Shown here piece by piece: positions 13,501-28,500 of a stretch of DNA of 64,000 nucleotides. A model generated the notes under the pieces. It had not been told where the DNA came from, searched no databases, and saw nothing but the letters and a program-made list of their open reading frames with translations. Within the stretch, counting starts at the first letter, position 1; every line of letters begins with the position of its first letter. Location of the stretch: assembly GCA_914767715.1 (NCBI GenBank), contig OU612065.1, positions 1,610,001 to 1,674,000 of the forward strand. Reading direction: 5' to 3'. Made by a program: the position numbers and the translations under genes. Source of the DNA: Membranipora membranacea. Taxonomy: Eukaryota; Bryozoa; Gymnolaemata; Cheilostomatida; Membraniporidae.

Positions 13501-16500
13501 ACCTGATAATTAAACATATACCAGTTATGTGAGGAGAGGCGGTCGTGATACATCGTAAAAAACTGGGTATATAACGCTGAGTACTGTCCTGTATGAATGG
13601 ACAATTTTTATTTAATTTGATGAATTATGAGATCAACAATAATTCAGACTTTTGTTCCCTATGCAAATATTTTACATCTTTATCATTAGTCACTGCCTGA
13701 TACAAGTGTTTTATATCAGAAGTGGATACCATTATAAGATCACCACTGATGTGTATTATTACCACTTACCGATAGCCTGGCAGTAGAATCCGATTGGACA
13801 GATCTCACAGTTATCTCTCTTCCAGTGAGATTGATGATAACCTGAGGGACAACCTGTCTGGTTATGTGAGCCTTGAGGACAGAAGTGTCCTGGTGAACAA
13901 GCCAGCGATGTTGGTCTAGGTGTGTCTATGCCTATAAATATAGAGTATATTCTGTTCTAATCTGGTATATAGACTAGACCATTCAATCTCAACACAATTA
14001 ATTAATTAAAACAGAGTTACACTTAAAGGTAGTTGTGATGATTCTTTATAAAAGCTTAAAATCAGTGAGAACGATGCCGGGATAAAATAATCAAACAAGC
14101 TAAACACACAAACCTTCAGGACAGAAGTATCCGGCGTCACATTCACCGCTGGGATATGAGTTACCATATCCAGAACAATACATGCCAGGTGAACAAGAGA
14201 GACAATCTGTTATATTCCCATTTCCTGTCTCATCTGTAATAATATCACACCAGTGCTTGTATGTTTCATGGCTTTTTTAAGTCTTTTGCCTAATTCTCAA
14301 GAGAAATTATGTCAATATAAAACACTGTCAGTTGGTCTGAGCAACTGAAAGCTATTGGAAATATCTTACCCGCACAAATACAACATTTTCTTATATCTAT
14401 TTTACAAATTTATTAGTTTCATTATCATTTTGAGAAAATACATAGGCCTATTGTGCAAGAAAGTATCAGTTTGAATATAAATAAAAATAAGTGCACCAAA
14501 TCAGATAACTCACTTGCGAATGTACCGGGAGGACATTGCTCCTCTACAGGAGTTCCCTCAGGACAGTATCTACCAGACTGACACTCTACAGGGTCTATAC
14601 TGTCAGCACCACCATCACAGTAATACCCGGCAGCACATAGGCCGGTAGCATTAGCTAATCCTTTAGTCTCGCAGTATGTACCAGGGTCACAGGGTGTCGG
14701 CTGTGTCGATCCCTGTGTAACAACAAACAAACTCACCAGTTACCAGTTATCATATGTGCATATGTGACAGTGGATATAAAGATATCCTTTTAGCTTGTCT
14801 TTGGAAAGGAGTGCGACTAACCCCGGGGGTTGGGTTGGGTCCGTGGTGAAGGTTCTCTGCCGAATGAATACACGGTCTTGGAATAGGACTGCCACAGCTC
14901 TAGTCCTTTATTATCGGCATTCCCTTTGTGTAAATTTAGTAAAAAACGGTTCTACATTATTACCAACAAACTGAGAGAAAATGAAAAAGTAGATTTCAGA
15001 CAAACCTGTGGGCAGTATGATCCGATAGGGCAGATATCACCAGTAAAGTTGAGAGAATAGATAGGGCACAACCCGTAATCAGCTGTTGAGTTACTGTAAT
15101 AGACGGGGCGTGATGAGTATGCCCCTCCTGAACAGTAGTATCCAGGGTCACAGTCTCCATCTGGTGCTTCTGTAGCGTCAGAACCACAGTATTTGCCAGC
15201 TAAAACATGGAAAATTCGTATGCAATAGAACTACATATTTCGGAATATGTAACAGGACATGATTGTACAAACAGCACTCATAAAGTCGGCTTTTATAGCT
15301 ATTCTATATATGACTAAAAATACTCACGTGGACAGGGCAGGCAAGCGAAGAAATCTTGAGATGTTGTGACATTGTTGTAAGTTCCTGCGGGGCATGAGAA
15401 CTCATAAGGAGTGGTGGTATTTTCCAGACAGTACGCTCCTCGAGGGCACTCCGTATCGAGGTAGGTTGTGGCGTTAGCTAAACAGTAATACCCAGAGGGG
15501 CAGGGCTTACAGACACTCAGGTGTGTAACATCAGAATAAGAACCCGCCTCACAACCGATGGATGCTGGCGAGCCGACCGGGCAGTAACTTCCAACTGGGC
15601 AGTATACTTAAATATAAAGAGAGGTATGGAACTCAGTTGGTTCAGGTGCTGGCCTTCTTCATCATGTAACTTAGTAAATGATGATGAGTAAGGAAAGTTC
15701 AAGTTAGCAGATTCTAGGTCACTCAAATAACACAGTATCAAACAACTTACATCCATCTCCGGTGTTGTTTTCACTCGGTGCTGGTGTATTGACACCTTCC
15801 CTACAGTAGTATCCTTCATAACATTCAGGTCCTACAGAGCTCATACCAGGAGAGTTACAGTAGTGACCTCCATCACACTCAGTACATTCTGATTCATCAG
15901 TCAGGCGCACTCCTGGTCCGTATGTACCCTGGAAATAACAGTAGTTGTTGTTAGCTGATCTGTTTGTGGTGATCTAGCATTTTGGCAAGAGACCACCAGC
16001 TTTAAATTGTTCATGCAATGCCACAAAATGTCAGTCAATGAAGAGTGAGTGATTAGCTAACACTATCGACACACTTTGAACTGATATCATGCTAACCTGT
16101 GGACATAGGGAGCTGTTGTATCCAGTATTACCAGAGCATACTTCACCAGGAGGACAATCCTGAGGCCAGATAGAGCTGTCAACACAGAAGAAACCTGCTG
16201 GGCAGATCTCACACACAGCAGCCTGGGTAGTGTTCATGTACATACCTAAAATATCATCAATGATAATTATTTCACCAATACAAAATAAGTTTTGATGCTG
16301 CTGTCTACGTTTAATAATTTCTGTTTGTTAAAATGAGTATGTACAGTTGAATTTCATTTTGTAGCTATCAACAAGGAGTTGTCTTATCTATTTACAGAGA
16401 AGGAGCAGCAAACTATTTGTTTACTCAACGATGGAATGAGTATTATCAGAAACATAGTTATGAATCTATGATAAGGTATAATTCTTACCATCAGAGCAGG

Positions 16501-19500
16501 GTACAGGTGCTGGACTAGCTAAAGGACAGAAGTGTCCAGGTAAACATTCATCTCCGGTTACTCCATCCAGAGGTGAGTCTGAGGTGGCGTTGGTAGTACA
16601 GTAGAAGCCTGGAGAGCAGTCACCGGTCCAGTTAGTCAGACCCTGAGATCCACAATAGTGACCTCCAGGGCAGGAGAGACAGTCATCTACTGAAACTTTA
16701 GCTGTAATACAGACGATATGGTAATTGTTAAAAGGTATCAATAGTAATCTTGACGTAACATAAACAATAAACAGCTTTAATAACAGTTTACATTGGTCAA
16801 ATTATAAATAAAGTTGAAGGTGATTTCTTACTTGTGTCTGGGTTGTAAGTTCCCTCTGGACAGGCTTCAGGTGTAGCAGTTCCTGTAGGACAATAACTAC
16901 CAGCAGGGCATATATCTCCGTAACTCTTACTGATAGGATTAGCTTCTATAGATCCTAGTGTACAGTAATATCCCTCCAAACACTGACCGGACGGTGAGGT
17001 CAATCCTAAAATTAAGGGTAGAGGGATGTATTTAGAGCCAGCATCTCTATGAAGTCCCTACTTATTCACTGATTTCTCAGTTTGATATCTGATCATATAC
17101 TCTGTTAAACGCTTAATTGAAAGAGCGATAATTTCTGTTGTCGTTCCTGTGCCTTGGCTGCAAACTTAAAGTAATTTTGCCCCAGGATTCGGGTACAACT
17201 ATGCTACAATTTCAAGACTGGGACAGTAAGACACTAAAGCTGTACGTTTTTTGAAAAAAAAATATTTGAAAGACTTTTTTGTAGTTATCTTACCTTGCTC
17301 TTCACAGTAATAACCACCAGTACATTGTATACACTCAGTGACATTCTCCAGTCCATACGAGTCACTGAATGTACCGAGAGGACACTTAGTACCCTGATCT
17401 GATCCTACTTCACAATAATATCCGGGCAGACATTCGTATCCAGTCGAGTTATCAGTGGGTGTGGCATTGTAAGCACCCAACGAGCAGACAAATCCAGCAT
17501 TACAGTAATCAAACGGCTCTGTTAGCCCTGTAATAACAAGTGGAGACACCATTCACCCAGCATTAAAAATGTCAATATGCCTTCCGGTATCAAATAATTG
17601 GCTTTGCAATGATATCTCGTCAATAAAATAGGATCTTGGTGTGCTCATTGCCGCAAAAACCATAGAGAAAATTACCAATCTGTATGTATACCATTGTGTA
17701 TAATAATCATTTGATTACGTCACGTCATATTATTTTTAGCAGTTTAACAACAAGAAAAACTACCATCTCATGGGAACTATAGTGATACTGAAGAGTTTTA
17801 ATGCAAGAATTTCCAAATATCACAAGAAAACAGTATATACCCCTCCCTTAGTATTCTATACAACTGGGAGTATAATGAGGGGTAGCTTACCTTGTGTAGG
17901 GCAGTACCAGCCACCATCACACAGGTTACATTCAGCATCACACTCTAGTTCTGTGCGGTTACCATATGAGCCTACAGGACATGGGTGTTCATGTTTAGTC
18001 TCTGTATTGAGCAGGCAGTAGTATCCCTGAGGACATATAGTAGGAGAGATCACTCCCGTCTGATAGCCTGCATCAGCAGAGACCTCCACTGGATCACAGT
18101 ACCTGAGTGACAAACTCGTATCATACATTCATGTCATTTTTTTTAGTTTGGTGTACTTTTCAACATAAGTTAACAAAAAAATTGAGCATAGCTGTATTTA
18201 TGAGGTCACAAATACAAAGAATATCAAAGAACAACTCTCCTTTCTCTCTCATATTGTTAGAGATGTGAGTACTTACCTTCCTACCGGGCAGTCCTTACAG
18301 TCTGACTGAAGTTCCTCGTCCTGATAATAACCAGCTAGACATTTAAATGGATCAGGCGTACCGACAGGACAGTAATGTCCCACAGTACAGTTATACTCCA
18401 TGGGAGAAGGCTCAGACTGTCCGGCTGGACAATAATACCCAGCATCACACGCATCTGAAAATCAAACACCCATAGTATCCTAAACCGTATAATTGAATAG
18501 TTGGGTTGGCATTTCCATTTTCCACTGTCCCAGTAAAGACAGAAAGTTTGAGGAGCTTAAGTAAAGAACTCAGATGATGATGAGGTAGGATATAATTCTC
18601 ACCTGTGACGTTCGTGTTGTTTGTACCGGAGCAGTAGTATCCAGCAGTGCACAGCTCACAGTATGTGATGTTAGGGTTACCAAGCTCATTACTCATTGTA
18701 CCACTGGGACAGGGTGTGGGTTGGGCTGAGCCTTCCTCACAGTAATGTCCTACAGGGCACATCACCTCTCGACGGCTCACTGCTCCACCAGGGCAGTAAT
18801 ATCCAGCGTCGCAGTCACCAGCTGGCAGTGCCATACCATAATACTACAAAAAAACAACACATAAAACTCATCACAACTATATGGTAACATGACATTGTAT
18901 GTAAACAATAAACAAGCAAAATAAGTTCAATAGCTTGAGCAGCGATCAGACCTTGTTTCACATATCAGTATAATGTAAGATCGCACATGAGAGTAAGATT
19001 CGTACTTACGTTACAGTATTGTCCTTCTGTACAGTCAGAAGGATAGGCTGAGCTCACAGGACAGTAAGTACCAGGCCAGCACTTTCCTCCTGTATAGTTA
19101 GCTGCCGGACATACACAGTCAGCGAGGTCGGTAGTATTAACAGGTGGTGTGGGCTCTCTCTCATAAGATTGTCCGGTACAATACCAGCCTGCTGAGCAGT
19201 TACCTGTCGGTGTGTCTATTCCATCAGCTGTTAATAAATACACACATTATTATAGAGGGCAGAGACTGGTTATAATAAACAATATTTAATGTTACAGTAA
19301 CCATCTCAGAACAGAGTGAAGTCAGGGGTTTCCACCCTTGTCATTTGACTGAATAACTTAAATGAGCAAAGGAAAGCAAACCAAAATTTGCTCTGTCATA
19401 TTCAGTCTGTCTTTATTGTTGAAATTACTATGAGAGTACTTACTTTCACAGTACTGCCCAGGGGGACAGTCCAGACAGTCGTTTATAGAGTCTGTACCAT

Positions 19501-22500
19501 TGATAGGGTTATATGTACCCTTAGGACAAGGATTCTCATAAGGTGAGACTGTACCAGCCGGACAGTAGTGACCCTCGGGACACACCTGGTAGTCATAGTG
19601 TGTGGAATTCTCTGTACAATAATAACCTGCATCACACTGTGTACATGTCGCCTGTCTCAACATAGCGCTAAAATATAAGTATACAAATTATACAGGGCAG
19701 TCACATGATAACTTCAGTTTGCAGCCAGTAGAATTGTCGTTGGGATTGTTGCCACTGTCTTTAGTAATAAAATATAATAATTAATTGTAACATCACTGAA
19801 ATGATCAAACTCATTAGAGTTGAATGTTTGTATTCAGCAGTTCTGTTCCTTTACTGTTCTCCAAAAGACAAGCAAATGAACTGTGGAGGTGGTGGACTCA
19901 CCTATATTGACCAGGAGGACATGATATCGGTCTCTCAGAGCCCTCCGGACAGTAGTATCCAGGCATACATTCACCTCCTGTTCCTGTGTTATTATCACTA
20001 GGTGCTATGGTGTTCACTCCTACATTACATAATCAAAACAGTAAGCTGATAGCAATGGAAGAAGGTAGCATCATAGAAAAGATGAGCAACTCAACATTGA
20101 TCAGACATGCTCAATACTCAGAGAAGTACAAACCTAATGTGCAGAAGTAGCCTTCAGAACATAATCCAGTATAGTTAGATTGTCCAGGTAGCTGACAGTA
20201 TGTCCCTGGATCACACTGGGTACATTCACCCTCCGAGGCTAAGTTTTCTATCGGGTTATAGGTTCCTGCTGGACACATCTGTAGATTTTCTCCAGTTCCA
20301 TATGGGCAGTAATATCCTGGTTGGTGGAAAAAGAGATTATTTATATTCAATCTGGGATCAATTCGTTCGCTGACATAAATACAGTTATATCTTGGTTTTA
20401 TTATGCTGGGGCAAAAAAAAAAATCCAGTGTTCAAGCTGCTCTTGTCTCGAAACAAATTTATTCGTTTTTTCTTAAAACAAAAAAACTGAACGTACATAT
20501 ACAAGCTTTTTCGATAAAGATTTTTTGGATGGATAACTTATGACAAGTTGTCTTCTTCTTTTAAAAGGGAAAACAACTCTAGTTCATACTGAGAGAAGTA
20601 TATTATTGACACTTGTGTCAATTATGTCTATTGTGTGTATTATTCCGATTGCCTGTTGAGTGAAAGCTTCAACAGCCAAAGCCAGTTGCCTGATCTTTCT
20701 GAATCTTGTTCACAGCCTATGAACAGAAATAGTCAATATTTAAACATCGTATACTAACCAGTAGGACAGGGATCAGCGACAGATCTTCTGATACAATAAT
20801 ATCCTTCAGGACAAATATCACATGAGCTGGCCCCTGTGTAGTTAGTGTATGTACCATTCTCACAGAATGTGTGATCAGGTGAGCCTAGAGGGCAGTACGA
20901 GCCTGCGGGACATTTATCACCAGTAGATGAGTTGATGGGGGTGGCTGTGTCAGCCCCTCCCAAGCAGTAATATCCTGTAAATAAGATCGTTTACACCATT
21001 TAGACATCGAGATGAGAATAAAGCATCAATTAGCATCACATGATCATGAACATTGGAGCCATTGTCAGATGAATCATTGACATAAGAATGTATAGATGTG
21101 TAAAAGAGTGGTGAGTATTTATATTACTAATTGTACATACCTGGATCACAGTTATCAGTGTAGTTACTAAGTCCAGCCACATCGCAGTATGTACCAGCTG
21201 GGCAAGACAGGCATGCACCTGAGTCCTCAGACCCATCATCAGGGTTATATGTACCTGGGTCACATGGTATGGGGGCGTGACTGTGGGCAGGGCAATAATG
21301 TCCTGATGGACATATGTCTCCATAAGATTTTCCCACTGGGTTAGCTTCTTCTGATCTAAAAACATCAGAAATGAAGAATAGGTAACCTGATTGAGTAAAT
21401 GGTATCTGATTCAAAACTCAACATCGTCCTGTTTAGAGGTTACCCTGGTTTGTGTGAACAGTGTGCTACTCCAACTGCCTGGTGATCTTATACATCCTTA
21501 GCTCATACCTGTTACTGCAGTACGTTACTCTATTAGCCTGGTGGTCTTATATAGATTTAGCTCATACCTGTTACTGCAGTAGTATCCTGCGTAACATGAT
21601 CCGTTAGAGGCAGACATTCCACTAAAAGGACAGAACTCCCCAGGAGGACACCATGTACAGTCAATCTCTGATCCTAGCCTGTCTCTATCTCCATATGTAC
21701 CCTTAGGACAAGGGGTGTACGTGTCACTGCCCTCCTCACAGTAATAACCCTGAGGACATGGTCCACCTCGAGCATCAGTAACATTAGGTGATGAGGTGGT
21801 CGCTTGGGTTATACAGTAATAGCCCGGGTTACAGAGACCTAAAACATTCATGAAAATATATATCAACATGAGATGAGAACATCTTACATGTATCAGATGT
21901 TACTAAAATCAGACAGACTGATAGATATCACAATAATGCCTTAAATTTAATGTATAATAGCAGTAATAAGTCTTCACATAACTAAGCTTATAGTTGAGTA
22001 TTATACGAGACCTGTGGGAGCTGTCTTATTCTCAGCTGAGCAGTAGTAGCCTTCTGTACATGGTAGACATTGCTCAAAGGATTCTAGTTCAGTGGAGTTA
22101 CTGTAAGTACCATCATTACATGGGAATTGTGAGGCTGTCTCTGTACCATTAGGACAGTAGAATCCTATTGGGCAGATCTTAGCAGTGACGACACCATGTG
22201 ATGTAGAGTTATCCCCACTCTGCTCCTCATCAATTGCCTCCCACCGATCACAGTAATATCCTGAATAAATTAAATTACATCCGCTTTTAAATGTTATACA
22301 GATAATGACTCCCCTGTATGACATACTACCTACAGTGTGGTTTGATCTACCAAAATATGACATAATGACCAAAATTTTCTCCTTATTTCCCTAAAAAGAA
22401 AAGATTTGTCTACTGAAACCTTGAGCTCGAATGTTTTAGAACTTGTCTGCTAATACAATAGTGTAGAGAGGCGTACCTGCGGGACACATGATGCACTCTC

Positions 22501-25500
22501 CCTGCTCAGGATCAGGTTGATAGAATCCTGATGCACAGGCCTCTTGTTGATAGCTGCCTACTGGACACTGGTGTCCTGGTAGACATTTGTTACCGGGTGG
22601 CTGAGCCAGAGTGTTGTTACCCGGACAGTACCACCCTTCATCACACATCGCATAGGGCTCAAAGTTTGCTGGTCCTGTAACCAATAATCATAGATAAGCA
22701 AACAAAACCTCAGGGCTGCAGATTATGAGAACAATATGGGTAGCTTCAGTTTGTTGACTGGTCATAGCTCAGAGCTAGGACCTGGTTCAATAGCACACTT
22801 GTAATAAGCTATGTCTGATGACTAATTCGCCTCAATAGTTTCATGGTGTCATCAAGCTCATCTCAGATGAGACACCGCTTTAGACAAGGTTTTTAATGCA
22901 AAATTAATTCTATACAAACAGCATTGGCAATACATACCAGGACAGTACCAGCCTGGAATACAGGGGAGACAATCAGCATCACTCTCACTTCCTGTTCTGT
23001 TATTATACTCTCCTGGCTGACATTCTATTGGATCATTTGTAGCCTCAGGGCAGTAATGACCAAGTGGGCAGATGTCTACAAAAACAAACACCCAACAAAC
23101 TTACAAACTACAAATATTTCGGACTATCTATACATACGCCTATTTATATATAATTTTTTCCACACATCAGGCACCCCAAGCCAGGATGTTGAAGCTGATC
23201 CATCACCTATTCATAAGGAAAACCCTAGCAAGTCTGTGACCTAAGCTTACTTGTTCAAATTAAATTCAATGCTTACACTCTTGCTTGCTCGCTCCTAGTA
23301 ATATTTAAAATTTCCTCTTCGCTAAGTATCACATTATAGAGCATCAAAAGACAACCAGGAATTAAGACATCAGACGGTGAATTAGTTTGTGTTAGTCTGT
23401 GTTTCATATTATACTATGTCATAAACCCACAAACCTCCATATGTCTCATTAATAGGTGCTCTCAGAACAGCTGATATTGTGCAGTAATGTCCAGCTGAGC
23501 ATGGTCCACTGACATCATCTAGTCCATCGTTCTCACAGTAATAGCCTGGGTCACATTGTATCGGAGCATCGGCACCTTGTGGGCAGTATGTACCCTCCCG
23601 ACATTTACCTCCTGTTCTATCAGCAGGACATGCGCAATCAGTCACTAAAATATTTTATTCAATAAAACTTCATAGTTATAGTAGGAAGTATCTTGATTTG
23701 ACATATACAAACGGTGCAATAATTTGTAATGATTTTATTGACAGTTTCGATCTAAGGAGACTTAACAGTAGTAATACTCACCGCTGTCATTACCGAGGTA
23801 TACAGGTTGAGCACTCCATGAGCCCAGTACACAGTACCAGCCGGGATCACATTCAGCGGCCGGTTCTGTCAGACCAGCAGTAGGACAGTAATGTCCGGCT
23901 GTACACAGCTGACAGAAGTCTGCTGATGTCGCAGCTGTCACATTATTAAATGTACCATTTGGACAAGCATACTGTGTTTCAAACTGAGTGTTGTTCAAGC
24001 AGTAGTAACCTGTAAAATAATCATTCAGCAGATTTATTTCAGGATTAAAATGAATGAGACCACAGTTTGGATTTTATGTCAGACTACTTAATTAAAGATG
24101 ATAGACATTAACTAACCAGTAGGACAGATGGTTTGATTAGAGCTGCCCAGATCACAGTAGTAACCCTCTGTACAGTCGAGACAGGTCTCCTGTTCAGGTG
24201 TTGGGTTATATGTACCGGCAGCACATGGTACAGGTGATGTAGATCCGCTGACACAGAACGTGCCGGTGGGACACGGTCCTCCGATATCACTGTCTGACAG
24301 GGGTGATGAGCTGTTACTACCCTCCTTACAGTAGAACCCTGAGTCACATTCTCCCACAGGGTTAGCTAATCCTGGTAGATCACAGTACCAGCCAGCGGGG
24401 CAGGGTAGACAGTTAGGATCTGTGTTCATTGTCTCATTGTAATATGTACCAGCTTCACAGGGTATAGGGTTAACTGTAGCCTCAGGACAGTGGTAGCCAG
24501 CAGGACACGGTCCAGCAAACTCCTCATTGGACGGAGTGGCTGTCTCAGCTCCTGATGTACAGTAATATCCCGCAGAACAATTACCAGCAACAGTAGTAGC
24601 ATTGTAAGTATCACAGTAAGACCCGCCTATAGTGGAGAAAAGAACAGATCAAAATTATAATTAGAACCACAAAATTCTGTGACGTTGAGTTATATTTGTT
24701 ACAAGAGTCTGGACTTCACGCTTATATAATAATTTATTTATACTTATACTAGTGGTAGTGGTAGCGTACCTGTACAGGTGGTACACTGTGTGATATTACT
24801 AAGTCCTGTAGCTGTGCTGTATGTCCCCAGAGGACAGGCAGTCCATATATACCCTGTACCAGCAGGGCAGTAATATCCAGCTGGGCACGACTCCGGAGTA
24901 ACGTCTGACTCTCCGGGTACACAGTAGTATCCTGGTGTACACTCATCACATATAGCCATGGTAGTCACCCCGGCGTAAGTCCCATCCTCACAAGGTAAGG
25001 GCTGACCTGAGCCTGCAGGACAGTAATTACCGACCGGACATTCATCACCTGTAGTACCATCTGTAGGCTGGGCAGTGGTGGCGTTACCTGCACAGTAATA
25101 TCCATCTGTACAATTACCTGCAGGAGCTACAGCTCCTGGACTAGGACAGTACATCCCTGGATCACATGGAGTACATTCTGATTCAGCTGTAATACCTACA
25201 AAAGTGAGATGACCACCATTGAGAGCTTTGTTATACACTCAAATGTCCAGTTTATAGTTCAAAAAAGGTCTGGGACTATTTTCTTTTGGATTTCTGGGCT
25301 TCCTAAAAATGATATGGTGTCCTTGATTTTAATGGGCAGAAACTAAATTCTGCAGAGCTTGAACCAATCATAGTGTTACTATCTGACTCTACCAAGAAAG
25401 AAAAGGATGAAATGCACTTATGCATGTGTGTCTTAATGAAGGCCTAGCAAAATAAATGTTTTGTCCCTGTTAGCCCAGCCATACTCAAGACTGTGTCTAA

Positions 25501-28500
25501 GACTCCATGGAGTTTACAGAGCTTAGTCTGAAATGACTGCATACGACATTGTCCCCAAAATGATAGACATATTTACAATAACTGACCTTCAGTAGGATTG
25601 TAAGTTCCAGATGGACATGCTATACCCACTTCACTGCCTGTAGGACAATATTGGCCTGAGGGACAGATGTCACCAGTGGTGTTGTCACGAGGGGCGGCGG
25701 TAGAGGCACCCAGTGTACAGTATGAGCCTGCCTGGCATGGAGCTGTAGGCTCAGATAATCCTGGTGTAGCGCAGTAATAACCTCCTAAACAATCTGTGCA
25801 TTCAGACTCTGCCTCCAACTGTGTCAAATTACTACAAAACAAGAGGAAAATCATCAGAGATTTATAATCACATTCAAAATAAAATACAAGTGAGCTGTGA
25901 TTGACCAAGCAGATGTTTTAATAAAATGCTCATTCCTTCCTCCAACAACTCAAACTAGATTGTAACAAGTTGCACCTTGTATGATGCCAAAAAGATGATT
26001 TTTAATTTTCCAAAAACTGCATTGTGGGATACACATTAACATGCCTTGTAATAAATAAAATTACGGATCATTGTTCATCTGTATGACTGGTGACTTACTT
26101 GAATGTACCAGCAGGACAAGGATGATCAGTAGCTGAAGTAGTATCGGACAGACAGTAATGTCCCTCAGGGCAGATAACAGGATTCTGTACTCCGTGATCA
26201 CATACAGTATCATTCTGTAGTGTACCATCACAGTAATACCCTGCTGGGCATGTCTTACACGCGTCCTGTAACACAGTAACACAGTCAGCCATTATCGATC
26301 ATTTCATGTGAGGCTTATCATTCTATTTGATATGATTCTAGGTTTTCTGTTGCTTACTGTGTGTCGTTACAAGAATCAGTGGATATGCTAACCTCCCATA
26401 ATATCATGTGCACACTCACCTCAGTGAACTGATCTTGATATTCCCCAGAGGAGCAGGATACCTCATCATCACTGCCGACAGGGCAGTAATGACCAGGGGT
26501 ACATTGATACTCAACAGGGGTAGATGTATTTTGGCCTCCAGGGCAATAATATCCCCCTGAGCATTCCGCTGTGGGTTCAGTTAACCCGTAGCCTGAGCAG
26601 TAAGAACCTGACAAAATAAACGATGGATAAACTCATACAGCGACCAGCCTCACCATCAGAGACAAAATTAAAACAACATCAATTTGGAAACTAATCAAAC
26701 TGCTGACTGTATTTATTCCGTGAAACAAGGGATTTCAAACCAGACTTCCTCGATCTCATCTTTGAGTGTTGGATTCATAAAAAAGCAAGGGATAAGTTAG
26801 ATCCAATTTCCTCGAATTCCAAGGATCTCCCGTCTTACAGATAAGCTGCCACCAGCTAGAGTGGAGCAATTCAAAATGGCCGCCAGTAGGATAAAACTTG
26901 ATGTAGGTTTACTTGGCGTACAATGTTACCTGAACACACTACATTACCTGGTGTACACTGCTCGCAGTCTCCCTCCGCTTCATTTCCTGTTGTATTACTA
27001 AATGTACCAGGTGGACACAACTCTGGAGTACCTGTACCTATAGGACAATATGAGCCTATGGGGCAGATATCACCTGTGATACCATCTGTGGGAGCTGATA
27101 CAGACGCCCCACTAGAACAGTAATAACCGGCATCACATGGTGCTGTCCATGTGGGTAACCCATGTAGCTCACAGTAATAACCTAGTTAAAAAAATAACAT
27201 TGTATACTGAAATCGTAATAAGTTAGGCAAAATATATACTGTAAACAGCATGCAATAAAACACCAATATGTTGATAATGAGAGACCTCTCTGAAAACTCT
27301 ATCCAGTTGAAATTTTATGGAATCAGTGAATGTAAAACATTCTATATTACCCGCTTCACAGTCTAGTGGTCTGCTAGAGCCTCGAGGACAGTATTCACCA
27401 GGGCCGCACATTCCTCCAGTCTCATTAATACTACAGAAGCAGTTGACAGTCACATTTGCGTCTGTGTAGCTCGTATTACCGATATCGAAAGGTCTTGAGC
27501 TAACAGCAGCACGTACACAGTACCAGCCTTCATCACACAGGTCAGTAGGCTCCGGGAGACCTGTCGTCTCACAGTAACTACCAGGTGTACAAGCAGCGCA
27601 GTCATCCAGGGATTGTTTACCTAGAAAAGATTCATCAACCATTAGAATATCCCTAATATCAAGACTGAGATTGTATATCATCTCTCTTTTTGTTTTCTAT
27701 TGATACAATTAGGATTACTTCCGGTGTGAGTAATGTCACAGTTATCGATAAGCAGTGACACTGTAAGTATCTTTCTACTGATAGTCCAACTTTGACGGAA
27801 TTAAGAGGCTTTCTAAACCATGCAATGATTTTAATCTATTGTTTACCCTACTAAGACTCAATAGAATTTGAGCTCTGTCAAACGGATAAACCTCGTTAAA
27901 TCCCTGTTATGGTTGGATCTAATATTGAAAAAATCCTCACTCCATTAGTGATCATTGTATAAACTCACCAGTATGATTGTTGAAGTATCCGACTGGACAG
28001 GGGTGCTCTGTAGGGAAGCTGGTACCGTTCAGACAGTAGTGACCAGTGGGACAGGGTGTGTTGATGTAATCTGTAGAATTCTCCAGACAGTAATACCCTT
28101 CCATACAGTCCACGCACTGAGAGAGCCCAGTAGATGCTGCATATGTACCAGCTGGACATCCTAGAGGCCATGATGTGCCTTCTGGACAATAATGTCCCAG
28201 CGGACATGGCCCACCTACAGTGTGAGAAGGTAATTGTTAAGAGAACAAAGCTTGCGAAATAAACCTTAAACCTTGTCAATTCATCAACCTACAGAAATAT
28301 GGTCTGTGTTTCTAGTTAGAAGATACTATCATTCTACTGAAAATTAAACACTGGCAAGAGGAGGAATTAATATCTACTTACTGGTATCATCTTCGACAGC
28401 ATTATTAGGTGATTCAGCTCCAATAAGACAATAGAATCCAGCATCACAGAGCGCGCTGGGCTCAACCAGTCCCTGGGATCCACAGTAATGTCCGTATGTA

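Noticed and set aside
24117-24626. Two separate exons split near 24426
   Set aside because: Minus-strand sequence reads through in one frame (ending NETMNTDPNC and onward); the apparent split only reflects an internal ATG and an overlapping frame.
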